From Tillus elongatus (lineage: Eukaryota; Arthropoda; Insecta; Coleoptera; Cleridae): a stretch of DNA of 64,000 nucleotides. Both the position numbers and the translations under genes were made by a program. The stretch's first letter is position 1. Every line of letters begins with the position of its first letter. The stretch lies in NCBI GenBank assembly GCA_964006375.1, contig OZ023267.1, forward strand, positions 21,511,739-21,575,738. The letters run 5' to 3'. The notes below the pieces were generated by a model. That model did not search any database. It was not told the DNA's origin and was given only the letters and a program-made list of their open reading frames with translations. Of the stretch, positions 11,746 to 25,184 are shown piece after piece.

Positions 11746-13182
11746 TATTAACAGTTTTGTTACTATTTTTATTGGCATTTCTGTATCACTATATTTTTAA
11801 CTCATAAATTAAGTAACCACGTTATAATATTTTTCTTCATTTTAGCTTTTTGCCGTTGGACTAGTAAAATAGCATTTATTTTAATTTACAAAACCTCAAA
11901 TATTCAATTCTAATTGGCGTTTAACCAAATCACCTTATTTTATCAAAAATTAAATCAATAATAATTTCTGAACGACTTGTTTTGTGTAGAAACTGTCTAA
12001 AGGATTTCATTATTTCTTGTTAATTTGAGAAATGGAAGGTACAGTTATTTGCAGTAACCTATACAAAAATGATAATTTTATAGATATCCTTGGCGGCCAA
12101 TAAATGGACGGATTGATGCTTCTAGGCTAGGTGAAGATTGTAACCTGTGATGAGCACTGATAAGTACACTTGGAGAATCCAAATCACCACAACACATTTT
12201 AAAAAGATCTGACGATCGTTTCATTAACAAAGTTAGCGTCTTTATATAAGTCTAGTGGTGATTTGGGTTCTCCAAGTATACTTATGCTTCTAAACTATTC
12301 TACCGAGATCAAAATCACTTGAAAAGTGGCTATATTTTTGCAAACGGGGCTTTTGCCTTATTTACTAGCTGGACTAAAACTATCAAGTTCAGCTACTGAA
12401 GGTAAGTGCTTCGGTGCCTGATAGTCAGGTAATGAAGAACTCAAAAGTCAGGTTTTTCGAAACGCCTAGCCGCCTACTGACATACTAAATCACAGAAGAT
12501 CATTTCAAGAGTCATCAAGCAGTCCAGTTCGTGAAAATGTTGACTTATAGGCTTACTTCAAATTCAAAACCTTTTTCAGATACATAAGCCACACAAAATG
12601 TACAAAACCAATTGAAAATAAACATACAAAAATTGGGTTGATAAAGGATTTAAAATTAAACTGGTTTTATAAGTAGTATATATAACAAAGTTTTTAAAGC
12701 GCTCGGAGAAGAAATATTTTTGATGTTAGCATATAAATTCGAATATACATATACTAGCTTTAATTCTGCAAAAAAATTACATTGTGAAGTTTAGTATCTG
12801 ACCTTTTTAAATGGTCTTTGGCCTGTTTCAAGAGATTTTTCACGTACTGTAACTCCCAGAATAAGTGGTACAAGTAGCATCATAAAAAAGCATAATTAAA
12901 TCTACGAGAAATTAGTTTATATCTCAAGAAGTGGAATGTGGTGAGATGAAATATATTTTTGAAAATCAGGTTACTGACAATATTTCTGAGCCACTGCTCT
13001 TTGAGGGTTAAAGGTCATACAAAAAATCTGTTCTTAAATATATGAAAAATAATGCTTATGGACTAAAATTTATGTATCCGAACGTAAACAACTTTCTTAA
13101 ATGATTTAAATACCTACAGTTAGACTAGGGGGCATTTCCTCATCACAAACATTTATTCAATCATTTTCTATGGCCTATTATA
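11746..13182. other. Sequence without recognisable genes
   Basis: Apart from the small hairpin at 12150-12285 no coding or repeat structure was recognised. Confidence 0.45.
12150..12285. repeat. Hairpin repeat, possible Penelope-like element terminus
   Basis: AAGTACACTTGGAGAATCC (about 12154) is inverted at about 12262-12281 (GGTTCTCCAAGTATACTT). They enclose GATCTGACGATCGTTTCATT. The same motifs occur upstream of a Penelope-like coding remnant at about 51635-51700 and, in part, at 20070-20105. That association is why a Penelope-like terminus is suggested; it is an inference. Confidence 0.45.
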
Positions 13183-14022
13183 TAGGTTGTCCCACGACGA
13201 AGGCCCGCGATAGGTTTCTCGGAAACTAGACTTTGAAAAGTTTTGAAACTTTGGCAGCTTACTGAAGTCGATAGGCGCAACTGGGCGAAAATACTTTCAA
13301 GATAGTGTTACTTCCGGTTATACCGGTTGATGTTAACCTGCTTATTTTAAATAGGACACCTATATATTATTGCATTTTTAGATAACACGGAAAATTTTAG
13401 ACACACTTTATGCATAATATCCTATAATTAAGTTCAGAATTTTTGACATATCTCAACTTTTATGTCAAAAATGACGTTTGCAGGCCTAAACATAACTGCC
13501 AATTTCTCCTATATGAAAACCTTTATCATTTTAATCGGATTTGATTTCCCTGTAGAAGGGGAACTACTTTAATGCCCTGTGATGTTATTTTGATGATAGA
13601 TAAATACAGGGTGATCAAAAATTCACATTGAAAATTGATTTGAAAAAACGTCAAAATTTTTTTTTTCAAAGGAAACCACCTATTTTTATAATGTTATTTT
13701 ATTCGGCATTAAAAAAGAGGGGAAGTCTGTGTATGTTGTCTATGCCACAAGTTTGTAGTTTGCGAATTACTGACAATTTAACATTTTTATATTTTAAAAA
13801 TGTTACACGGCTTTAAGTTTTGTCGTTAGTCAGCCATGACGGCGCCGCGCGTTAAAAGAAAACTATCGAGCATAGTTTTCTTTTAACGCGCGGCGCCGTC
13901 ATCGCTGACTAACGACAAAACTTAAAGCCGTGTAACATTTTTAAAATATAAAAATGTTAAATTGCCAGTATTTCGAAAACTACAAATTTGTGGCATAGAC
14001 AACCTTACATAGAGTTCCCCTC

Positions 14023-14407
14023 AGTAGATAGTGCGCCAGCTGGGCCCACCCCTCCACTTTTTTCTCCGCATGCGTGGTGACGTCACGCGCATACGTGTGC
14101 GGTTGAGAGTTGACAGCTGACCTGTCATCTGTCAGCTGTAAGCTGTCAATGTCAGCTGTCAGTTGTCATTGGCCTGTCAGCTGTCACTTGACCTGTCAGT
14201 TGTCACCTGACAGCTGTAGGTTGTCACCTGACCTGTCCGATGACGTCAAATGTTCCAAGATGGTCGCAATCAGGTATGGTCTCCCATGTGTTTGTTGTCA
14301 TCTGATCTGTCGGGCTGTCAATTGTCAGAGATGACGTCAAATGTGTCACGTCATCGCGCATGCGCAGAAAAGTGGAGGGTGCGGGCCCAGGTGGCGCACT
14401 ATCTACT
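14023..14407. mobile_element. Short inverted-repeat element inserted in the foldback arm
   Basis: Its terminal inverted repeats are AGTAGATAGTGCGCCA at 14023 and TGGCGCACTATCTACT ending at 14407. They extend inward through GGGCCC, the CTCCACTTTT/AAAAGTGGAG block and GCATGCG. Flanking CCCCTC and CACCTC resemble a 6-bp or longer target duplication. The other arm of the foldback supplies the empty site (GAGGGGAA). The GC-rich ends contrast with the AT-rich surroundings. The tip (C)AGTAGA suggests hAT-like, but that is uncertain. Confidence 0.75.
14107..14240. repeat. CTGTCA-rich degenerate minisatellite
   Basis: CTGTCA or its complement TGACAG occurs roughly every 8-15 bp, often as TGTCAGCTGTCA. 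It forms the interior of the short inverted-repeat element. A second such cluster lies at 16495-16590. Confidence 0.85.
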
Positions 14408-14931
14408 CACCTCTTTTTTAATGCCGAATAAAATAACATTATAAAAATACACTTTTGACAGTTTTTTCAAATCAATTTCCAATGTGAATTTTTGATCACC
14501 CTCTATTTATCTATCATCAAAATAACATCACAGGCCACTAAAGTAGTTCCCCTTCTACAAGTAAATCAAATCCAATTAAATGATGAAGGCTTTCATATAG
14601 GAGAAATTGACAGTATGTTTAGGCCTGCAAACGTCATTTTTGACATATAATTTGAGATATGTCAAAAACAGATGGACTTATGTATAGGACATTATGCATA
14701 AAATGTGTCTAAAACTTTCCGTGTTGTCTAAAAATGCAATAATATATAGGGTTTCCTATTTAAAATAAGCAAGTTAACATCAACAACCTGTATAACCGGA
14801 AGTGCCACCATCTTGGAAATAGTTTAGCGGAGTTGCCCCTGTCGACATCAATAAGCTGCCAAATTTGCAGAAGTTTCCAATGTCTAGTTTACGAGAAATA
14901 GACCTCCCGCCTTCGTCGTGGGGCACCTGTA

Positions 14932-16410
14932 TTATTTTCAATGAAATAAAAATATGTTATGCAAAGCTTTTCCATCAGGCAATGCAAAATGACAAATGTT
15001 AACCAAAAATATTTGATAATCAGGGTGACACTTATTCTGGGCTGCTACTTAAAGTATGTATTACCCTTTTCAGAAAGCTTTAATGATGTTAATGTTAGAT
15101 AAAAGTGGAGTCCATAAAAGCAACCCGCTCAAGCTTTAATATTTTTATAGATAGATTGCTAAATATATTTTGGTTTAAAATTGTATTTTCCTAATATCCA
15201 ATAACATTACTATATGTCATTTCCATAACAACTGAAAAACACTTGTGTAATTTACTCTAAGCATGAGATAATGATAAGATATATTTATATTTCTACTCTC
15301 TATTGTTCTGTAAAGTCGTGTGTATTTTCTACCAAATAAATCGCGAAAAGTCAATTTCAATAAACATATCATTTTAAAAGAGATGGTCAAAATGATTTGT
15401 TATCTCTACGTCCAGAAGAATAAGTACCAACCGAAAAAGGAAAAATAAATCTTGTGCCAAATTAGCCAGTTTAATAAGTAAAATTACCTTTTTTGCTTTA
15501 TCAAAATTATGCATGTGCTAATTTCTACAGATTTAAATATCTATATGTTTACTGATATCTCCAAATGCAAGATGGGGAACTTTTTCTTAAACTAGTTTCT
15601 GTATGAGAAGTAGCTGAATGGCAATATACCCTCAAATTTTAGTGTTTGTTAAAATGATAGTCAGCTTAATTTACAAATTTCTATCGACTCACTAACAAAA
15701 TTTTACTAATGCATCATTTCAGTAGACCTAGGTTTCGGCTAAGGATTCCATAGCATCTGGTTTATATTTGAGAAAGTTATCTAAGGTTTTTCCGAAACCT
15801 AGATCATAAAAGTATTCTTTTTGTGGTTTAATTTGATTGAACCCTCGTTCTTTCCTAATTTGGCCACTAACATTATTCTAGTTTACCTGTAATGTAAGGT
15901 TTGACTAAAGTGGTTCTGTTTTGTACACATGGGAACAAAAATATTAATTTGGTAGAAAATTACAAATGGCTGCTGGTAGTGAGGTGCTTTCCATTTATAG
16001 CTATGATGCCTGACTATAAATGTATACCTATAAAACTATTTTCTCTAATTAATAGGAAAGCTCGACCAGTTCTGACTATATTAGTCTAATAAATGAGTAT
16101 ATTTTGAAGTAATTTGCTTAATGTTAGATTATCAGATCAGTTATGGGTCAGAAGTAAAATGGATATCTACACCTACAATTAAAATTTGTAAATCTTTACA
16201 CAGCGCTATTGGATGTGGTGTCGGTATATACAAATTGGGGAAGAAAGCGCTTATTTTCTTTCACCAATGTTTTGGAGGAGGATTTACTCCACCCTCGCTA
16301 ATTAGTCGGCTTTGTTAATTAACGTTTAAAGAAGATGTTGAAGGTGTGGACTTTATGTGGACTGTATTTTTAAACTCTAGGTGCACTGTATTTCAGCAGA
16401 TTTCCCTTTA
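14932..16410. other. AT-rich sequence, no gene seen
   Basis: No coding similarity recognised. A minor inverted pair, CCTAGGTTTCGG (about 15727) and CCGAAACCTAG (about 15791), is present. Confidence 0.45.
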
Positions 16411-16606
16411 GAAGATGGCGGATGACAGTTGAGAGGTAACAGGTGACAGATGATAGCTGAGAGGTGACACATGTTAGATTAGGGTGGTTGTCAGAAATCT
16501 CAACTGTCGGCTATCAAATGTCAGCTGTCAACTGTCACATGTCAGCTGTCACCTGCCACACGTCAGCTGTCAGCGGTCACATGTCAGCTGCCATCCGCCA
16601 TCTTGG
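16411..16606. mobile_element. Small inverted-repeat element with CTGTCA cluster
   Basis: The ends GAAGATGGCGGATGACAG and CTGCCATCCGCCATCTTGG are inverted copies enclosing a CTGTCA/TGACAG cluster. The interior style and the CCAAGATGG motif are shared with the element at 14023-14407, suggesting related families. Confidence 0.6.
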
Positions 16607-16969
16607 AAAGGGGAGGGGGAGTTATCCCCACTCCCTATCTGCCTCAAGTTCCGTAACACCTATTGTTCGGTTCGAAAAGAACATGGTTTCGCACACATCT
16701 AGTTTAGATCAGACCGCCGCGACGGCGATAAAAAAAAATGTTGACGATACATCGATCTGAACAAAAAATCATCATCTATCATAATTTATACTTAGTTTTG
16801 TAGATTGAAATCCATTGAGTGATTAAAAATTGTTTATTTAATACCGTAACTTGTCTAGACTCAGAAGAGTAGGTGGACACTTTTTAGTTCCGTATAAAAA
16901 ATAGTGTAGTAAAAGTAAAGACAGTAACAACAATTGCAAAAATTATTCAAAAAAGATGAACATTTTCAA

Positions 16970-17360
16970 TATTTTGTCACAACGCCTATTGCAGCAATGA
17001 CTGCTTGGATCCTACGTGGCATGCTTTCTATGAACCGGAAAGCATTTTCTTTGATTTTTTCATCATGGTGCTACACACTAATGAGTCTCTAAATGAGCTA
17101 CTGCTTATTTGTTACACTATCTTCAAAAACTTCCGGTTTTTCAGTTACCAAGGATTTTCTATTGGGTAGAGATCTGGAGAGTGACCGGGCCACGGTAAAA
17201 CGTTGATTTTTTTAGGCGGGTCAACTGTTACCCTTTTGGTCTTATCACAAGGAGCTGTGTCATGCGTATACCAGAAGCGTTGTTCATTCGGAAACCATTC
17301 CCCTACCTGAGGTAACATTCTGGTTCTGATAGCGTCGATATTCTTCAGGAAGAAAGCTCC
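16970..17360 (-). pseudogene. Tc1-like transposase, C-terminal fragment
   Basis: The minus-strand translation gives FLKNIDAIRTRMLPQVGEWF, then FWYTHDTAPCDKTKRV with the second catalytic Asp, then INVLPWPGHSPDLYPIENPW, the classic Tc1 SPDxNPIEnxW signature with the third acidic residue (Glu). Degenerate sequence continues to about 16970. The N-terminal DNA-binding part and first Asp are absent, and stops interrupt the end. The Glu distinguishes it from the mariner-like copies in this window, which use Asp at the third position. Confidence 0.75.
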
Positions 17361-18520
17361 CTATTCTAGCATAGAGCTAGATGTACGTAAATGTACATTT
17401 TAAATGTATCTTATCGGACATGAAAGCCATACAAAAGATAATTATTGTACGTAGACAAATGTAGAGACTTCGTCTGTAGTTTTACAAGTTGTTTTTTCCT
17501 CTGCAACCGGTTTCGTCTTATACGGCATCGGCAGACAGAAGAAAATCGAAGTCTCTACGTATATATCTAGTATGGAACGGTTTCACTAAGTAAGGCAACG
17601 ACATTTGATGAATTTTGCATAGCTTTGTCAGAACTAGTCGAGAATTCGTGTATACATATTTCGTTTGTGTGAGTAGTTTTAGAAAATATATTGCAAAAGA
17701 TATACATAGGGTGTGCTCTATACTCTATATACAATGTTGTATTTTTACTTCTATGTGTTTAGAGGACATAACAATCCTCTTATATGTTATAAATAGTCAT
17801 ATATAGTTTCTATTTCCAGAGAGAGCGATTGCGATAATGAAAGATTAAGAAGCGTAGTGAGTAAACATTCAAGAAATTCAGTTTACCACAACATGATTCG
17901 AAATGGTCTCTGATAAAGCTGACGTTACTAGCAAAAGCTTCATAACGTTTGCGATGTTATGTTGTGATAAGCATAATTTTTAGAAGACGTACTTAATGGT
18001 CTTGGATTTTTTTTTGTACTGATTTGCAGTTCAAATGTTTTGTAAATAATACCGAGTTTTCCTGGTAGGCCTAATTAAACTCAAATATTGTTTGCATTTA
18101 GTTGACGATTTCGGATAAGAAATAAAAGGTATAGATTAGATTGGATATAGTAAAAAATATTTCCAAAATTGGATAGAAAGCATAACTAAATGTAAATAAT
18201 GCAACTGCCCTGTAATGAACTATGATAAAGTTTTCCATAGGTATTATCTACAAAACATTATTTTGATTTTTTTATTGTTCAGATATGCATATCCCCTTAT
18301 ATTTGTACCAAATGTAAATAATCTATTTTGATATAATATAGTTAACCTAGCATAGATATGAAAAATTGTTTCTTTGTTTCTCTTAAAACAAAGACTCACT
18401 TAGGAAGATCCGTTGTATGTTCCAAATGTGTAACCCTATTGACTGATAATAAATGTGACTGTAAGAACCTCTTGTTTTTTTATATATAACCCTTGCAAGT
18501 GTCCACTTTTCTCCTAAACC
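17361..18520. other. AT-rich sequence with one small inverted repeat
   Basis: GTAGAGACTTCG (about 17461) and CGAAGTCTCTAC (about 17549) are inverted copies about 75 bp apart. Otherwise nothing was recognised. Confidence 0.4.
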
Positions 18521-20063
18521 TTTTAGTGAATTTTCTTAAAAAAAATACACTAATGAGGAGATCCCGACTTTTGAATTTTGAAAAAATTTCTTCAAATGAG
18601 CGCTATTTAGGACCCCCGGAACCCAAATCCGAGGTCAGTTTCAGACTTTATATATATATATTTTTTTTTCTGTCACACCTATAACTTAAAAAATAATGGA
18701 TTGATTTTGATAAGACTTGGTGAGTACCTTCCTTTCGCAAGTGGCTTGGATAAGTTCGTTAGTCAGGAAAATTTGCCGAGGTTTTCCCGGAAAATTTTGT
18801 GTTTTCTTTCGAAAAAAATCGATTTTTTTTTATATTTTCAAAATTAACAAAGTAAGGGCAACCAAATTTTATACGCGGGTTTACATCATTATAGGAAAGT
18901 AACGTACCAAAATTTAACTTTGTAAGTTAAAGGGCAAAAAAGTTACAGGCATTTAAAGAAAAATAAATTTGGGTTCTCCTCAAAACGTCAAAATCCCGAT
19001 TTTAAACGTCAAAATTGGTGAGTACCTTCCTTTCGCAAGTGGCTTGGACAGGTTCGTTAGCCAGGAAAATCCTCCGAGGTTTTCCCGAAAAATTTTGTGT
19101 TTTCTTTCGAAAAAAATTTATATCTCCAAAATTAACAAAGTCAGGGCAACCAAATTTTTTAAACTGGTTTATATCGTTATGGGTGTGCTACCTACCAAAA
19201 TTTAGCTCTGTAGGTCAAAAGGCAAAAAACTTATGGGCATTGAAAGAAAAATAAATTGAGGTTTTCCTCAAAACGTCAAAGTGACAATTTAAAACGTCAA
19301 AATTCGCAACATTTAGGCAAAGAACTTGAATATAATACGGGCTATGGAAAGAAAATGTCTCAAGAAGAATGTTTTACAAACACCGAAGTCTTAGTTTCAA
19401 CCGTCATTGTCTTTCATTTTACTAAAATATTTCCAGAAAATTCATTTCAAATAGATCCTTTCTCTGATGCTTGGCAGTAGCCCTAGCTGTAGAGTTTATC
19501 ATTTAATGGTATATAATTTTTATCGAATTTTCGTAAAAAATCAATAAAGCTTAATATATCCGTTATTATACAAAATATGAAAAAATATTGTATACATTAA
19601 TTATACGGTGTTTTGAGCTACATCTTAAAAAATTATTGCGACAATCACAGAGTGGCCCATAAGTCGTTGGTGATACAAATATTTTTTTTTAGTCGAAAAC
19701 GCCTTATGTTTTTGCATTTTCCATCGAAATATAATGCATGTTTGTAAGTTAAGAGATTCTGGAGGCAGCAAGTGCGTTATGGTTGCTAATTTTGATTAAA
19801 TGCTTCATATTTGAAATGCTCAATTTGCTATTAACCTATAAGGTTGACCAAGAAACGGATTTTTTCGGTTACACTTTAAGTTTACTTTTGGAAATTTCTG
19901 TACGTTTTCAAACAATCAAGTTATTTTTATGAAACATGTCACATTGTTTTTACTATATAGGTTATACTGGTAATCAAATTTGATGCCTGCTTTCTGAAAA
20001 AAAACACACACATATTTGCTATCAAAAACATTTTTATGAAAATTCACTACCATAACGCACTTG
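18521..20063 (-). mobile_element. TA-core element (HINE-like), near full length
   Basis: The hairpin end (TTTTAGTGAATTTTC, 18521) comes first. Then AATGAGGAGATCCCGAC, a short AT tract (about 18648-18660), the body with AACTTAAAAAATAATGG and a 298-bp internal duplication. The shared central stretch GGCCCATAAGTCGTTGGTG (about 19653) follows. The palindromic module starts at GCAGCAAGTGCGTTATGG (19756) and ends with its inverse AACGCACTTG (20063). It reads 5-prime to 3-prime on the minus strand if the hairpin is the 3-prime end, as in DINE-1/Helentron-type elements. No protein coding capacity. Confidence 0.75.
18719..19314. repeat. 298-bp tandem duplication inside the TA-core element
   Basis: GGTGAGTACCTTCCTTTCGC begins at 18719 and again at 19017. 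Both units run through GGTTTTCCCG, the AACAAAGT-AGGGCAACC block and an AAAACGTCAAA block. The copies have diverged by scattered changes, so the event is not recent. Confidence 0.85.
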
Positions 20064-20130
20064 TTTATAAGACCTGACGATCGTTTCACCGGCAAAGTTA
20101 GCGTAATTAGAGGTGAAAGATTATAAACTT
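20064..20130. repeat. Fragment sharing the GACGATCGTTTC motif
   Basis: GACCTGACGATCGTTTCACC followed by GGCAAAGTTAGCGT matches the hairpin repeat at 12190-12240 and the sequence at 51685-51715. It abuts the end of the TA-core element. Possibly a Penelope-like terminus. Confidence 0.4.
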
Positions 20131-20392
20131 TTAACTACTAAACATTGTGTTTATAGAAGGTGCCAGGTAAAAGTCGACACCCTAGAGAAAGTAAATACAA
20201 ACAAACTTTGTACGTTTATATTTTTATTTCTATTACCGGAAGTACAGGGTGAGTATTATAAATGATAACCTCCTTTTATTTTCGTTATATCTGCGCGAAT
20301 TGATCCGTTCAAAAACTTAATTTGAACATTTGTTAACGTAGTTTCTGAATCTGTTATTGCTTTTCAAGAATTTTGAAAATTGTACGAGTTGG

Positions 20393-20444
<52 letters not shown>

Positions 20445-21250
20445 TGGAACATCCTGTATTTTTTTACATATTATAATTTTTCGATTTTTTATGATTACAA
20501 AAATATATAGTTATAGCACATTTGGATACGCAGTTTTTAAGTTATGATGAAATATGTAAAACGACAAATCTGTTTACGTATTACTCAATAATATTCGAAG
20601 TAGCCTTTGGAAATAAAATTTTAACTTAGTATAAACGTCAAAAAGGTTAAGATTTATTAGTGCTTTTTCTATTAGGAATCTTTATTGTGTGAAAAAAGCG
20701 ATCATACCTTATCATAGTTTAGAGAATAGGCGTAGAATTTTAGAAATATTCTTATATTGTAATAAAAACATGACTGCTTCACAAAGGGAGTTTAAAAGAC
20801 TGTATTCGGCAAATGAACATTCAAGAAAAGTTACAATAAATTTTGTGACACAAATTCATTAAAGAATGCAAATAGAAGAAAAATGAGGAATACTATTGGT
20901 GAGGAAATACAAATGAATATTCTATTATCGGTTATAGAAGAGCCAAGTCGGTCTACTTATTTTGTAGCTAAGGATTCAAATGCAAGCCAAAGCAGCGTTA
21001 TGCAACTTTTAAAAAGAAATAAGTATAAACCTTTTCACATTCTTCCTGTTCAACACGTAACCGAATATGATCCTCGACAGAGAATACTGTTTTGCCAACA
21101 AATTATTGAAAAATATAATGAAAACAATGATTTTTTGCGAAATGTGTTTTGGACTGATGAGTCGTCCTTTTCTACAGCTGGTTTGTCTAATAGACATAAC
21201 AAACATTATTGGGCTACAGAAAATCCACATATGGTGGAGCAAATAAAAAA

Positions 21251-22635
<1,385 letters not shown>

Positions 22636-25009
22636 AAAAACAAGGACGTAAAACTGTCAATGTGTGGTGTGGGATACACCAAAACAAAATAATTGGTAAT
22701 TTTTTTTTTACATAGAAATCTCACAGGTGTAATTTATCTCCATTTGCTACAAGAGCAAGTTAAGGAATGTTTGGATGACTTGCCAGTTATTCTGAATTTA
22801 AGAGCAATCTGGCAGCAATACGGAGCTCCCCCACATAACCTTAGACCTGTGACGAACTAGTTAAAAATATGACCTCTGTATAGGAAACAATGGTCCCATC
22901 TATTGGCCGGCTAAAAGCCCTGATTTAAACCCCCTAGATTTTTTCCTTTGGGGTGCTCTCAAAAACAATATTTATAGTGAATAACTGTCGGGGGACACTG
23001 CAATTAAAACAGCTTATACGACGAGAAGTAAATTCTTTTAACGAAAATGCACCGGTATTTGAAGATGTGCGATCAATTTTTTTACGGCGATGTTTCAAAT
23101 GCTTAGAAAACAACGGAAGTTATGTAGAAGATACAATGTAAACCTTAATATTATTTTCTAATTTTTGTAAGTTTGATACTTTTGTTTTATTTGTTTCCTT
23201 GTGTATGGTTTCGTTATATATTTTTTTGTGACAATCATTCAATAGATATCTTAGCTGGTTTTGTATAATAATGAACTAATCATTGACAAATCATATTTTT
23301 AGGATAAACTAATAGTTTGACGTTTGCATACAAAATTAACATTTTGTTTCCAAAGGCTACTTCGTATATTATTGAGTAATACGTAAACAGATTTGTCGTT
23401 TTACATATTTCATCATAACTTAAAAACTGCTTATCCAAATGTGCTATAACTATATATTTTTGTAATCAGAAAAAATCTGCAAATCATAATAGGCAAAAAA
23501 ATACAGGGTGTTCTATTAAAAAAACTATATTTTTTGTTCCACCTCGTACATTTTTCAAAATTCTTGAAAAGCGAAAGCAGATTCAGAAACTACGTTAAAA
23601 ATTGTTCAAAATAAGTTTTTGAACAAATCAATTTGCCCAGAAATAACGAAAATAAAAGGGGGTTATCATTTATAATACTCACCCTGTACCTTTAAAAACA
23701 TCGTTATACTTGTTCCCACGCAGTTTCGGCCTGTTCTTTTTATCAAAGAGACAGTGCAAACAGGGAACTATTAAAACAGTCTGGTGGCAGCAAGTGTCTT
23801 ATGGTAGCGAATTTTCGTAAGAATGTTTTTAATGTCAAATATGTATTGCTTTTAAAAGGAAATTTGGTTGGCAGTATAACCTATATAGTAGTAACAATGT
23901 ACCATATTTCACTAAAATAGCTTTGTTGTTTCAAAAAGTACTAACATTTTCCGAAAATAAACTTTAAAAGTTCCAGAAAAAACTGGTCCGATTTTCCTGG
24001 CCAACGAACCTCTTTAAGCTATTTACACACCTGCCAAGATATAATTATTGACACACAGCTTTATAAATAGAAAAAAATTATGAAAGTTTGCAAACATTTC
24101 TTTTACAAAAATTCACCATTTTGTTGGCCGAAATTGCCTTCAGTAAAGTTACGCTATAGTATTTTTTTCACAAAAAGTTGACAACTTTTATTTACAATAA
24201 CCCACTAAACATTTATTATTAGTTACCAAAATTTCACTAAAATGTGACAAAAAATGATTTCTACGGAAACACTAAAAACATTTCAGCGAAAACTTTTCAA
24301 ATTCAGCCACTACCTGAGAGTGACTGTATACGGCAGCTTGGTTTTTTCATCGAGTAATACAAACAAAAACCTCTCTGAATGCGTCCTTTCCATGGGGCTC
24401 AGATCTCTATTGGTACAAACGCCTTTTTACAATTTGTGATATGTGTTTGTGCAATGTGCCAAAAACGTAAAAAGTTCTAAAACAATTGAATTAACTCGAA
24501 AGCATGAGCGCTATCGAATTTTATTTCTTAGAAACATGCATTATAGTTCAATGGAAAATGCAAAAATGCAATAACATAAGGGGTGTTCCATTAAATAAGG
24601 AAAGTATGTATCACCAACGACTGATTGCCACCCTTGATTATCAAAATAATTTTATAAGATGCAGTTCAAAACACCCTGTAACTAACGCATACAATTTTTG
24701 CTATTGCGTATCTAGTATATAGGCTGGCGTATTGAAAACTAAGCAGACCGAGTTGCGTCCAGAGAATATTTTTTTAAGAAACGCAGAAACACATCAATTT
24801 TAATATTTAGGGGGACATGTTTTGACATAAAACTCAACTTTTTCACATCAAACCCTTAAGGGTGGTGATAACAACCCTTATATTTTAAATTAGGAACATG
24901 GATCGAGTGCTCCCTCATTTGAAAACTCTTTCTTTTCTGAATTCAGCACACGAATTTTTTTGGAAGTTTTTACAACTCGTTTAAAAATTATTCACAGTTG
25001 AAGATGCAA

Positions 25010-25125
25010 AAAACGCATTTCACTCATTCCGATAAGAAATGTGCTGATAGTCAATGTTTTGTTGGTTTGTAAACAAAAAATTGACTATCAGAACATCTTT
25101 ATCGGAATGAGAGAAATGCGGTTTA
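25010..25125. repeat. Stem-loop upstream of TcM-C transposase
   Basis: CGCATTTCACTCATTCCGAT and TTGACTATCAG segments pair with their complements across a short loop (TTTGTTGGTTTGTAAACAAA), a stem of roughly 50 bp. It is conserved at 46965-47080 in copy 2, so it belongs to the element. It lies between the terminal repeat and the start codon and could be a transposase-binding or regulatory site (inference). Confidence 0.75.
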
Positions 25126-25184
25126 TTATTTCAGTTTATCGGTCGGTTTGATACTTGATAGTACTACCGAAAATTAATTTCACA

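Larger units (their letters stand above)
13183..14931. mobile_element. Giant foldback element, arms about 680 bp, tiny loop
   Basis: One near-palindrome is centred at about 13865 (AAAACTA TCGAGCA TAGTTTT). The left arm runs 13183-13864; the right runs 13870-14931 after removing a 385-bp insertion (14023-14407). The outer tips are TTGTCCCACGACGAAGG and its complement, flanked by TA. Inner parts (about 13690-14016), such as GACGGCGCCGCGCGTTAAAA, are almost perfect inverted copies; the outer parts differ more. No coding capacity. The transcript would fold into a long duplex. Confidence 0.85.

Noticed and set aside
14110..14444. Overlapping Ser/Cys/Leu-rich open frames
   Set aside because: Products of the CTGTCA repeat array in different frames, not genes. 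The same holds for 16464-16760.
13607..14503. A separate nested element with CAGGGTGATCAAAAATTCAC tips inside the foldback
   Set aside because: The arms continue without a break across these tips and the total arm lengths agree (about 680 and 675 bp), so one palindrome is simpler. An old central insertion cannot be fully excluded.
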